A stretch of DNA of 34,392 nt, taken from assembly GCA_023411715.1 (NCBI GenBank), contig JAEYOM010000051.1:1-34392 (forward strand), given 5' to 3'. The position numbers and the translations under genes were made by a program. The notes below the pieces were generated by a model that made no database searches, was not told where the DNA came from, and saw only the letters and a list, made by a program, of their open reading frames with translations. This DNA comes from Bacillota bacterium. Lineage in GTDB: Bacteria; Bacillota; Clostridia; Acetivibrionales; DTU013. The first letter of the stretch is position 1, and every line of letters starts with the position of its first letter. Shown piece after piece: positions 1 through 6,914 of this stretch.

Positions 1-27
1 GCGCCCAAAATGTGGGTTAAATTCCTG

Positions 28-57
28 TTGCATTATGGCCTGTAAAAATGTTATAAT
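28..57 (+). promoter_or_regulatory. trp operon promoter
   Basis: A -35-like TTGCAT (28-33) and a perfect -10 TATAAT (52-57) are separated by 18 bases. TG at 49-50 makes the -10 extended (TGnTATAAT). The predicted transcript start is near 64, giving a leader of about 140 nt before the trpE GTG. This is a SigA-type assignment by motif only. Confidence 0.75.
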
Positions 58-84
58 TTCATAGACCATTTAATTGATTAGAGC

Positions 85-157
85 TAGCTGAGAAGAGAAG
101 TCAGTAAAGAAGAGAAAGTCAGTAAAGAAGAGAAGAGCGGAGATGAGAAGAGAAGAG
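85..157 (+). promoter_or_regulatory. Probable TRAP (MtrB) binding site in the trp leader RNA
   Basis: Fourteen NAG triplets are arranged with 5-nt periodicity. They begin at 85, 90, 95; then 102, 107, 112; then 120, 125, 130, 135, 140, 145, 150 and 155. Ten of them are GAG or UAG, the other four are AAG or CAG, and spacers within each block are 2 nt. The undecameric TRAP protein of Bacillus binds 11 GAG/UAG triplets spaced 2-3 nt apart in trp leader RNA, so this matches in position (just 5' of trpE), motif and spacing. No mtrB gene is in the window. A purine-rich simple sequence is the alternative, but the register over eight consecutive triplets argues against chance. Confidence 0.72.
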
Positions 158-197
158 TATTCATTTCTCATACTCTCCTTCCATGAACGGGGGAGGG
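154..197 (+). promoter_or_regulatory. trpE leader hairpin and ribosome-site sequestering pairing
   Basis: Bases 154-160 (AGAGTAT) pair perfectly with 170-176 (ATACTCT) around a 9-nt loop, and this stem includes the last GAG triplet. The pyrimidine tract 176-182 can instead pair with 191-197, inside the GGGGGAGGG ribosome site, including G-U pairs. The purine-rich triplet region would compete for the same pyrimidines when no protein is bound. Inference: TRAP binding upstream would free the pyrimidine tract to block the trpE ribosome site. No U-run typical of a terminator follows, so control looks translational. Confidence 0.45.
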
Positions 198-203
198 CGT
201 CCA

Positions 204-1691
204 GTGTATTATCCCGAGCTTGAAAGCGTCAAGGAATTAGCACGTAATTACAACATAATACCGGTATCCTGTGAAATATATGCGGATATGGAGACTCCTA
301 TAAGCATCTTCAGACGTTTTGAAAAGAGCGATTTCTGCTTTTTGCTCGAAAGTGTCGAGGGCGGAGAAAAGTGGGGCAGATTTTCATTTATAGGCAGGAA
401 TCCGTTCCTTACATTAAAGGGCGGCGGCAGGCGAACAGAACTGACCTACAGGAGCGGCAGGCGCGAGGTTATCGACAGCAACCCTTTTGAAGCCATGAAG
501 GAACTTATGTCCAAATACAAGGGGGCACCGGTAAAAAACATGCCAAGGTTCAACGGCGGGGCAGTCGGATTTTTCGGTTATGATACCGCGCGTTATTTTG
601 AAAGGCTGCCGGATATCCCGGCCGACGATCTGGGAATGCCGGAAATACATTTCATGTTCGCGGATGAAGTCATCGCTTTCGACCATTTCAGGCACAAGCT
701 GCATATAATCGTCAATCTGCATACGGATGGCGGATCGATCGAACGCGGGTATAATACCGTGATCAGCAGGATAAACGAGATCCGCGGGGAACTCAGGGAA
801 GCAGAGCGTATGCTGACGGGGGAGGTAATGCACGCATCCGGTTCATCAGGCGGCGAACGGAAAATAGACAGCAATGTCAGCCGCGAACAATTCTGTGAAA
901 ATGTCAATAAAGCAAAGGAATATATTAAAAACGGAGACATCTTTCAGGTGGTGCTTTCACAAAGGCTGCGCATCAGGACTGCGTGCAGTCCGCTGAATGT
1001 ATACCGGGCTCTCAGGACCATCAACCCGGGCCCGTATATGTATTACCTGAAATTCGACGGGTACACTCTAGCGGGCTCATCACCGGAAATGCTTGTGAGA
1101 GTGGACAGGCGCAAGGTCGAGACCTGCCCCATCGCAGGTACCAGAAAGCGCGGCAGGACGGAAGCGGAGGATGAAATGCTTGAAGAGGAGCTGCTCTCCG
1201 ACGAAAAGGAACGCGCAGAACACATAATGCTCGTCGACCTCGGCAGGAACGATATAGGGAAGATATCGGAATTCGGTACGGTTAAGGTGGATTCACTAAT
1301 GCATATCGAGCGGTTCTCGCATGTCATGCATATCGTAAGCAACGTAAGCGGCATACTCAGGGACGGCGTCACTTCCTTTGACGCGCTGTCGGCCGTACTG
1401 CCGGCAGGTACGCTGTCCGGAGCGCCGAAGATACGCGCAATGGAAATAATAGATGAGCTTGAAACCGTAAAACGCTGTCAATACGGCGGAGCAGTCGGTT
1501 ATCTGAGCTTTGACGGGAATCTCGACAGCTGTATAACTATTCGTACAGTGCTTTTCAAGAACGGTTTCGCATATGTGCAGGCAGGCGGCGGAATAGTCGC
1601 AGACTCGAAGCCGGAGCTTGAATACGAGGAGTCGATGAACAAGGCGATGGCGCTGATAAAGGCGGTTGAGGAGGGGGAGAAGCTCAGATGA
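204..1691 (+). CDS. trpE: Anthranilate synthase component I
   Basis: TrpE condenses chorismate with ammonia from TrpG to make anthranilate, the first committed step of tryptophan synthesis, in the cytoplasm. The 495-aa product has an N-terminal domain with the LLES feedback-inhibition motif (FLLESVEGG) and a C-terminal chorismate-binding domain. Visible motifs there include GDIFQVVLSQR, CPIAGTRKRG, DLGRNDIG, LPAGTLSGAPK and GGAVGYLS. I place the start at GTG 204, because GGGGGAGGG at 189-197 sits 6 nt upstream. The in-frame ATG at 183 is preceded only by pyrimidines and would bury the ribosome site inside the gene. Family members commonly begin near this point (YYPELESVKELA). The stop overlaps the trpG start by 4 nt, suggesting translational coupling of the two subunits. 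Function is certain; the start is likely. Confidence 0.96.
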   Translation: MYYPELESVKELARNYNIIPVSCEIYADMETPISIFRRFEKSDFCFLLESVEGGEKWGRFSFIGRNPFLTLKGGGRRTELTYRSGRREVIDSNPFEAMKELMSKYKGAPVKNMPRFNGGAVGFFGYDTARYFERLPDIPADDLGMPEIHFMFADEVIAFDHFRHKLHIIVNLHTDGGSIERGYNTVISRINEIRGELREAERMLTGEVMHASGSSGGERKIDSNVSREQFCENVNKAKEYIKNGDIFQVVLSQRLRIRTACSPLNVYRALRTINPGPYMYYLKFDGYTLAGSSPEMLVRVDRRKVETCPIAGTRKRGRTEAEDEMLEEELLSDEKERAEHIMLVDLGRNDIGKISEFGTVKVDSLMHIERFSHVMHIVSNVSGILRDGVTSFDALSAVLPAGTLSGAPKIRAMEIIDELETVKRCQYGGAVGYLSFDGNLDSCITIRTVLFKNGFAYVQAGGGIVADSKPELEYEESMNKAMALIKAVEEGEKLR

Positions 1692-2269
1692 TCTTGATCA
1701 TAGATAATTATGATTCGTTTACATACAATCTTTATCAGTATATCGGCGAACTCTGCAGTGATGTCAGGGTCGTGAGGAATGATGCGATAAGCGTCGATCA
1801 GGCAGCGGAATTGAAGCCCGGCCATATCATTATCTCACCCGGGCCGGGTTACCCAGCGGACGCCGGCATATCCATCGAAACAGTAAAAATGCTGGGCCCA
1901 CGTATACCGATCCTGGGCGTTTGCCTCGGACATCAGGGCATCGGGGAAGCTTACGGCGGCAAGGTGGTTCATGCGCCGGAGCTCCTGCATGGAAAAGCCT
2001 CCGAGATAGAATTAACGCCGGGCTGCCGGCTGTTTGAAGGCCTCCCGCGAAAGATAACCGCAGGCCGCTATCATTCGCTTGTAGTCGAGCGCGATACGCT
2101 GCCGGAGGTACTTGAAATCACCGCTGTTTCGTCAGACGGTGAGATAATGGGTCTAAAACATAAGGAATACGATGTTTTCGGTATACAATTCCACCCGGAG
2201 TCCATACTGACACCGGATGGGAAGGCAATACTAAGAAATTTCCTTGCCATTAAAGGAAGGTTTGACTGA
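1688..2269 (+). CDS. trpG: Anthranilate synthase component II, glutamine amidotransferase
   Basis: TrpG is the class I glutamine amidotransferase subunit that supplies ammonia to TrpE. The 193-aa length is normal for a stand-alone subunit. The N-terminus ILIIDNYDSFTYNLYQY is typical. The nucleophile Cys79 lies in GVCLGHQ, and His169 and Glu171 lie in the HPES motif, so the catalytic triad is complete. Its ATG overlaps the trpE stop (ATGA). Some clostridial and bacillar TrpG/PabA proteins serve both tryptophan and folate synthesis. The position inside a trp operon favours TrpG, but dual use cannot be excluded. Confidence 0.96.
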   Translation: MILIIDNYDSFTYNLYQYIGELCSDVRVVRNDAISVDQAAELKPGHIIISPGPGYPADAGISIETVKMLGPRIPILGVCLGHQGIGEAYGGKVVHAPELLHGKASEIELTPGCRLFEGLPRKITAGRYHSLVVERDTLPEVLEITAVSSDGEIMGLKHKEYDVFGIQFHPESILTPDGKAILRNFLAIKGRFD

Positions 2270-2365
2270 GGAGACAGGGAGCCGGTCTAAAGCCGTAAAG
2301 CCTGATATGCTTCAGAAACATTCAGCAGGTGGGCTCCGGATAGTTGAGACGAGAGGAGAATAGTT

Positions 2366-3403
2366 ATGGTCAGAAGAGCGTTACAAAAACTTTCAATGAA
2401 GGAAAACCTCACGGAGCATGATGCGATCGAGGCAATGAACTGCATCATGGAGGGAAATGCGACCCAGTCGCAGATAGGCGGCTTTTTGACAGCGCTTCGC
2501 TTCAAAGGCGAAACTGTTGAGGAGATCGTCGGATTTGCAAAAGTAATGCGCGAGAAATCGGCAAAGGTACCTCACAGCCTGCCGTATTGCATAGATACGT
2601 GCGGCACGGGGGGAGACGGGGCAAGGACATTCAATATTTCAACGGCCGCTTCATTTGTTGCGGCAGCGGCAGGCGCCAAAATAGCCAAGCACGGCAACCG
2701 GGCGATGTCCAGTAAAAGCGGCAGCGCAGATGTACTCGAGGCTTTGGGGGTCAACATCGGGCTGACTCCCGAACAGGTAGGAAAAAGTATAGAGGAGACC
2801 GGGATAGGTTTCATGTTCGCCCAGCTGTTCCACCAGTCAATGAAGCACGCAGCCGGCGCAAGAAAGGAATTGGGAATTAGGACAGTATTCAACATACTCG
2901 GTCCGCTGACTAATCCGGCCAATGCAAAAGGGCAGCTTCTGGGCGTATTTGACGGCAACATAACGTGCACGATGGCTGAAGCACTGAAAATGCTCGGGAC
3001 CGAAAGGGCGCTCGTCGTACACGGCTGCGACGGCCTCGATGAAATAACAACAGCCGGCGCAACAAAGGTTGCCGAACTGAAAGACGGAATAGTTAAAGAA
3101 TATTACATCGATACAGCCGAACTCGGCATCCCCAGGGCGGAGCAGGCAGAACTGGCGGGCGGGGACGCAGCATATAATGCAGGGGTCATCAGATCCGTAC
3201 TTTCAGGTGAAAAAGGCGCAAGGAGAAATATTGTGCTGGTCAATGCCGCCGCAGCGATATACGTGGCAAAATTGGCCGACGACCTCACGGAAGGACTCAG
3301 CATAGCTGAAAAGATGCTAGACAGCGGTCTGGCAGCCGCAAAGCTGGAGGAGCTGCGCGAGTTCATGGAAGCTGCCGCTGAAACGAGAGAGGTACCGGCA
3401 TGA
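2366..3403 (+). CDS. trpD: Anthranilate phosphoribosyltransferase
   Basis: TrpD transfers the phosphoribosyl group of PRPP to anthranilate, giving N-(5-phosphoribosyl)anthranilate. The 345-aa protein is the usual length and carries the PRPP-binding CGTGGDGARTFNIST motif, the KHGNRAMSSKSGSADVLEALG motif and the anthranilate-site region around HQSMKHAAGARKELGIRT. The start at ATG 2366 follows AGAGGAG with good spacing. The 96 nt between trpG and trpD contain no gene or obvious hairpin. The stop overlaps the trpC start in an ATGA. Confidence 0.96.
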   Translation: MVRRALQKLSMKENLTEHDAIEAMNCIMEGNATQSQIGGFLTALRFKGETVEEIVGFAKVMREKSAKVPHSLPYCIDTCGTGGDGARTFNISTAASFVAAAAGAKIAKHGNRAMSSKSGSADVLEALGVNIGLTPEQVGKSIEETGIGFMFAQLFHQSMKHAAGARKELGIRTVFNILGPLTNPANAKGQLLGVFDGNITCTMAEALKMLGTERALVVHGCDGLDEITTAGATKVAELKDGIVKEYYIDTAELGIPRAEQAELAGGDAAYNAGVIRSVLSGEKGARRNIVLVNAAAAIYVAKLADDLTEGLSIAEKMLDSGLAAAKLEELREFMEAAAETREVPA

Positions 3404-4182
3404 TATTGGATGATATAGCTGCAAAGAAGAGAGAAAGATTGAAAATCGAGATGGGGCAGATATCGCTCGAGGGCTGGAAGCAGAAGATCAAGGCGCCCGG
3501 GCTCCATAAGCCGCTGGATTTCGGGAAAGCACTCAAAAGGGAGGGCGGGCTTTCGATAATCGCCGAGGTAAAGAAAGCTTCTCCGTCGGCAGGTATAATA
3601 TGTGAAGACTTCGATCCCGTGAAAATTGCGAAGGGTTACCTTATGTCCGGCGTACAGGCGATTTCCGTACTGACTGAAAAGGACTATTTCCTGGGCGATG
3701 ACAGCTATCTGTCAAAAGTCAGGCAAAACGTTCCCATACCGGTGCTTCGAAAGGACTTCATAATAGATCTGTGGCAGGTTTACCAGTCGAGGTGCATGGG
3801 AGCGGACGCGATTTTGCTGATCGTTGCGTTGCTTGATGACGAATTACTTAAAAAGATGCTGATTGTTGCCGGCATACTGGGCCTGCAATGCCTTACAGAG
3901 GTGCATGACGCGCGGGAACTCGAGAGGGCGCTCAATGCGGGGGCCAGGATAATCGGCATAAATAACCGTGATCTGAGGACATTCCAGGTTGATCTCGGCA
4001 CGACTGCAAAGCTGATCAACAATATACCCAACGATAGAATTGTAGTTAGTGAAAGCGGTATCAAAACCGCGGAAGATATGCAATATATCCGGCAGACAGG
4101 AGCGGATGCGGTACTCATCGGGGAATCGCTCATGCGTGCGGGATGCGTGTCTGACAGGATCAGGGAATTGATAGCGGTATGA
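3400..4182 (+). CDS. trpC: Indole-3-glycerol phosphate synthase
   Basis: TrpC cyclises and decarboxylates carboxyphenylaminodeoxyribulose phosphate to indole-3-glycerol phosphate. The 260-aa beta/alpha barrel is monofunctional, not fused to TrpF. Visible active-site motifs are IIAEVKKASPSAG (catalytic lysine), VLRKDFI (second lysine), CLTEVHD, GINNRDL and VVSESGI, ending with the phosphate-binding DAVLIGESLM loop. The start overlaps the trpD stop and is preceded by AGAGAGG, implying translational coupling. Confidence 0.96.
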   Translation: MILDDIAAKKRERLKIEMGQISLEGWKQKIKAPGLHKPLDFGKALKREGGLSIIAEVKKASPSAGIICEDFDPVKIAKGYLMSGVQAISVLTEKDYFLGDDSYLSKVRQNVPIPVLRKDFIIDLWQVYQSRCMGADAILLIVALLDDELLKKMLIVAGILGLQCLTEVHDARELERALNAGARIIGINNRDLRTFQVDLGTTAKLINNIPNDRIVVSESGIKTAEDMQYIRQTGADAVLIGESLMRAGCVSDRIRELIAV

Positions 4183-4243
4183 TAGAGCACAAAATGATAT
4201 TAGGGCATCTTTGCGAAGCCGGGATGTCATAGAAGTTTCCGAA

Positions 4244-4268
4244 GAATGGAACAAAAGAACCGTCCCCG
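4244..4268. repeat. Possible REP-like repeat fragment before trpF
   Basis: The trpC-trpF gap contains GGAACAAAAGAACCGTCCCC, a string I recognise from memory as recurring in intergenic REP-type repeats of several Bacillota genomes. Only one half is seen here, with no facing inverted copy. It is not needed for trpF expression as far as can be told. The identification rests on recall, not on a copy count in this window. Confidence 0.3.
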
Positions 4269-4291
4269 CGTTTCGGTTTGAGAGGCTTGTT

Positions 4292-5035
4292 ATGACAAAG
4301 GTCAAGATTTGCGGTATTACAAATATAACAGAGATCGACTTTCTCAATAAATATCTGCCTGATTATATAGGCTTTGTATTTGCGGCAAGCAAGCGCCGGG
4401 TCACCGCAGAAAAAGCGGCAGACCTTGCTGCCGGTCTTTCGCCTGCCATAAGGAAAGTAGGAGTGTTTGTAGATATGGAGCTTGAAAAAGCGGCTGCGAT
4501 CTCAGCTTTGGTAGGGATGGACGCGTTACAGCTGCACGGTTCGGAGGATGCCAGCTATATTGTGGCGCTGCGCCGCCTGCTGAAGCCCGGGACGGAGATA
4601 TGGAAGGCGGTCAGGATGGGCGGAGGTATTAGCCCGGGTAGAAGTAGTGAGCTAGGCGGCAGTGCAGATACGGCGGGCGGACATCTGCAGTCTGACGAAG
4701 CTCTCGTGCTCGGATCGAAGGGCAGCAACCTTGGGCATGTGTATGAAAGCTTGGGATCATACTCTGCTGACAGGCTTATCCTCGATACCTATATCGCCGA
4801 TCGATCGGGCGGCACGGGCAAGACCTTCGACTGGGGACTGGCACAGCAGCTCGGGAAGCATATCCCGCTTCCGATAATACTGGCGGGAGGGCTTAACCCG
4901 GGCAACGTACGCCGGGCGATAGAACAGGTTTCGCCGTTTGCGGTGGACACGAGCAGCGGAGTCGAAGGGGACGGGATGAAAGACGAGGTAAAGGTTAGAA
5001 ATTTCATAGAAACTGTAAGAGAAGGGAGCAGATAG
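4292..5035 (+). CDS. trpF: Phosphoribosylanthranilate isomerase with internal insertion
   Basis: TrpF performs the Amadori rearrangement of phosphoribosylanthranilate, the substrate step before TrpC. The product is 247 aa from ATG 4292, chosen because GAGAGG lies 6 nt upstream and the protein then opens with the canonical VKICGIT. The in-frame ATG at 4211 has no ribosome site and would translate the repeat-like spacer. Cys7 (KICGI) and Asp165 (LILDTY) are the catalytic pair. LQLHGSED, PIILAGGLNPGNV and VDTSSGVEG are also present. Most TrpF proteins are about 200 aa. Here a Gly/Ser-rich stretch at about residues 110-157, between IWKAVRM and DRLILDTY, adds roughly 35 residues. trpB/trpA do not follow. 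Confidence 0.94.
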   Translation: MTKVKICGITNITEIDFLNKYLPDYIGFVFAASKRRVTAEKAADLAAGLSPAIRKVGVFVDMELEKAAAISALVGMDALQLHGSEDASYIVALRRLLKPGTEIWKAVRMGGGISPGRSSELGGSADTAGGHLQSDEALVLGSKGSNLGHVYESLGSYSADRLILDTYIADRSGGTGKTFDWGLAQQLGKHIPLPIILAGGLNPGNVRRAIEQVSPFAVDTSSGVEGDGMKDEVKVRNFIETVREGSR

Positions 5036-5048
5036 GCCTCTCTTTTTT
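5017..5048 (+). terminator. Rho-independent terminator of the trp operon
   Basis: An 8-bp stem with one bulged A (5018-5025 with 5037-5043) is followed directly by T5043-T5048. It overlaps the trpF stop codon (5033-5035). This ends the operon without trpBA. Confidence 0.8.
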
Positions 5049-5103
5049 ATTTAGTTTTGATTAGGGCGGGTTCAAGTAAAAAATCAAAGTGTTTTTTGCT
5101 ATT

Positions 5104-5132
5104 GGATAACCGGTAGAGTTATCCTCGGATAA
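5104..5132. repeat. Inverted repeat GGATAAC with a third half-site
   Basis: GGATAAC (5104-5110) and GTTATCC (5118-5124) form a perfect 7-bp inverted repeat with a 7-nt spacer. A third GGATAA follows at 5127-5132. It lies just upstream of the promoter at 5141-5168, a position suited to an operator. No binding protein is identified; the adjacent HTH and WYL proteins are the obvious candidates. Confidence 0.4.
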
Positions 5133-5140
5133 GCGAGTTG

Positions 5141-5168
5141 TTACACTTTCGGGAATCTATGCTATAAT
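5141..5168 (+). promoter_or_regulatory. Promoter upstream of the small HTH ORF and WYL regulator
   Basis: An extended -10, TGcTATAAT, ends at 5168, with TTACAC at 5141-5146 (16-nt spacing) or TTGTTA at 5138-5143 (19-nt spacing) as a weak -35. The expected start site is about 5175, exactly where the small HTH ORF begins, so that ORF would be leaderless. Confidence 0.6.
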
Positions 5169-5174
5169 GGGAGC

Positions 5175-5306
5175 ATGCATGAATGTGACCTTAAAGTGCG
5201 GGAGAAGCTAAAAGATTTGAGTGTAATCCGGGACTTAAATTTGGAGCGGCTTGCGGAGATGACAGGTGTTTCAAAGTGCAAAATAGAATTGTATGAAAAG
5301 TTTTAA
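5175..5306 (+). CDS. Small Cro/C1-type helix-turn-helix ORF, possibly truncated
   Basis: This 43-codon ORF encodes a protein resembling the first three or four helices of an XRE/Cro-C1 DNA-binding domain. The run KVREKLKDL...NLERLAEMTGVSK fits the usual RxxLxxLR...LTxEELAxxxGVS pattern. The product stops at ELYEKF, where a complete domain would continue with the final helix, so it may be a remnant. It has no Shine-Dalgarno sequence, and the predicted transcript start falls on its ATG, which would require leaderless translation. It ends 15 nt before the WYL-regulator ATG and may serve to couple translation to it. Whether it is a functional gene is uncertain. Confidence 0.4.
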   Translation: MHECDLKVREKLKDLSVIRDLNLERLAEMTGVSKCKIELYEKF

Positions 5307-5321
5307 AGGGTATTGAACAGT

Positions 5322-6251
5322 ATGAAGATAGATCGCCTTATAGGAATTATCATGTATCTTCTTAATCGGGACAGAGTGACGGCGAATGAACTGGCTGAAA
5401 AGTTTGAGGTATCTACTCGCACAATCGCCAGGGACATTAATACTTTAGGATTGGCAGGAATCCCAGTTGTTTCAGATGTTGGGATAAATGGTGGCTATAC
5501 TATTCTTGATACCTATAAACTCAATAGAAATATAACGACGACAGAAGACTACTTTAATATTATTTGCTCCCTTAAAGGTATGTGTTCTGCATATGATAAC
5601 AAAAAAATAGAAGCGACTCTTGAAAAAATTATGGCAACTGAAAACGTTCAAAAAAAGCAAAGAGTATTTTTGGATTTGAGTGTTTGTCGAGAGGGGGAAA
5701 ACACTAACGCATATTTGGGAACTCTTGAGCAAGCCATCACTAATGAACAGGTTGTTAAATTTGATTATACCGGATCAGATAATACATGTCATTCTCGTAT
5801 AGTTGAACCATTGGCGTTATCCTATAAGTGGTATATGTGGTATTTATTTGCATATTGCAAATTTAAAAAAGATTATCGAATATTTAAAATAAGTCGTATT
5901 CAGAATTTAGTGGTATCGGAAGATAGATTTGAAAAAGTCCATTCAAATATTGATAACCTTTTAGAAAAACAGTGGGGCTATGATGATAGAAAAACATACT
6001 CCGTAAAATTGAAATGCTGTGGAGAAGTTCGTATTGCGGTAAGTGAGTATCTAAAAGGAACAATTATTGAAGAGTATTCCAATAAAAATTTTATTTATTC
6101 ATTTATCGTGCCCGAAAACGAAAGAATGTGGTTTTCGCTGTTGCTTGGATTCGGAAATAAAGTTGAAGTCTTGGAACCACTAGAATTACGAGAACGGTTA
6201 AACGAGAAAGCTAAAGAAATTACTCGACTGTATGATAACTGTGACATATAG
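5322..6251 (+). CDS. WYL-domain transcriptional regulator (DeoR-type HTH)
   Basis: This is a 309-aa cytoplasmic regulator. The N-terminal winged helix-turn-helix (about residues 1-60) contains VTANELAEKFEVSTRTIARDI and a wing with GINGGYTI. The middle, about residues 135-215, matches a WYL domain (FDYTGSDN...ALSYKWYMWYLFAYC...YRIFKISRI), with a WCX-like C-terminal region. WYL domains sense ligands, often nucleic acid or small molecules; the ligand is not predictable. ATG 5322 is preferred to TTG 5313, because AAAGGG at 5305-5310 is too close to the TTG. The gene is more AT-rich than the trp genes and is followed by a GNAT gene 57 nt downstream, so the two probably form a transferred pair. Confidence 0.85.
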   Translation: MKIDRLIGIIMYLLNRDRVTANELAEKFEVSTRTIARDINTLGLAGIPVVSDVGINGGYTILDTYKLNRNITTTEDYFNIICSLKGMCSAYDNKKIEATLEKIMATENVQKKQRVFLDLSVCREGENTNAYLGTLEQAITNEQVVKFDYTGSDNTCHSRIVEPLALSYKWYMWYLFAYCKFKKDYRIFKISRIQNLVVSEDRFEKVHSNIDNLLEKQWGYDDRKTYSVKLKCCGEVRIAVSEYLKGTIIEEYSNKNFIYSFIVPENERMWFSLLLGFGNKVEVLEPLELRERLNEKAKEITRLYDNCDI

Positions 6252-6308
6252 CTGTCATAATTCATCAGCTATAATGATATTACAAATTTCATACCAGGAG
6301 GGAATAAT

Positions 6309-6914
6309 ATGGTAAATAAAAATATTTATGAGGAATGCCCAGTAAATGAAATGCAAGATGTATACTTAAATTGTCCGCAATTTGAAAATGAAAAGTATCT
6401 TATAAGATTTATTTCGGAGAATGATTGTCATGATTTATTGAAAGTGTACTCCGATAAGAAAGCAGTTCCTTTTTTTAATAATGATAATTGCGGCGAGGAA
6501 GATTTTTATTATACTACCGAAGAACGTATGAAAGAAGCGATTGATTATTGGTTTTTTGAATATGGTAGAAAAGGTTTTGTGCGGTGGTCAATTTTAGATA
6601 AGCCTGAGAATAGCGTAATCGGTACAATTGAGTTGTTCCATAGAAGTGCTAATGATTATTTTACGGAATGTGGCCTATTGCGATTGGACATTAGAAGTGA
6701 TTATGAAAAAGCAAATGAAATTGAGACTATTATTTCATTGATTATCACTCCAACATTTAATTTGTTCCAATGCAATAAAGTAGCAACAAAAGCAAAACCA
6801 GAAGCGGTTGAAAGAATCAAAGCCCTTAAAAAATTGGGTTTTCAATCTAAGGAAGAAAAGTTGATAGGTCATGACGGAACAAAATATACTTCTTACTTTG
6901 TAATAACAAGGTAA
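6309..6914 (+). CDS. GNAT-family N-acetyltransferase (RimJ/RimL-like)
   Basis: The 201-aa protein has the outline of a GNAT acetyltransferase of the RimJ/RimL type: YLIRFISENDCHDLLKVYSD at the start, WSILDKPENSVIGTIELF as the central strands, and a C-terminal NKVATKAKPEAVERIKALKKLGFQ helix-strand unit. It would move acetyl from acetyl-CoA to an amine or protein N-terminus; the acceptor is unknown. The acetyl-CoA P-loop (usually R/QxxGxG/A) is poorly conserved, since LDIRSDYEKANEIET stands where it is expected. The start is ATG 6309 behind AGGAGGGA. The base composition is AT-rich like the WYL gene upstream, with which it is probably co-transcribed. Confidence 0.75.
   Translation: MVNKNIYEECPVNEMQDVYLNCPQFENEKYLIRFISENDCHDLLKVYSDKKAVPFFNNDNCGEEDFYYTTEERMKEAIDYWFFEYGRKGFVRWSILDKPENSVIGTIELFHRSANDYFTECGLLRLDIRSDYEKANEIETIISLIITPTFNLFQCNKVATKAKPEAVERIKALKKLGFQSKEEKLIGHDGTKYTSYFVITR

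Noticed and set aside
60..203. T-box riboswitch or Trp-rich leader peptide controlling trpE
   Set aside because: No T-box AGGGTGG-type sequence or specifier-loop structure is visible, and no short ORF with tandem Trp codons. The ATG at 143 opens a 26-codon frame that overlaps trpE out of frame, with GGAG touching the ATG instead of being spaced from it.
4211..4291. N-terminal extension of TrpF from ATG 4211
   Set aside because: There is no ribosome site before 4211, and the extension would translate a repeat-like spacer. ATG 4292 has GAGAGG and the canonical VKICGIT start.
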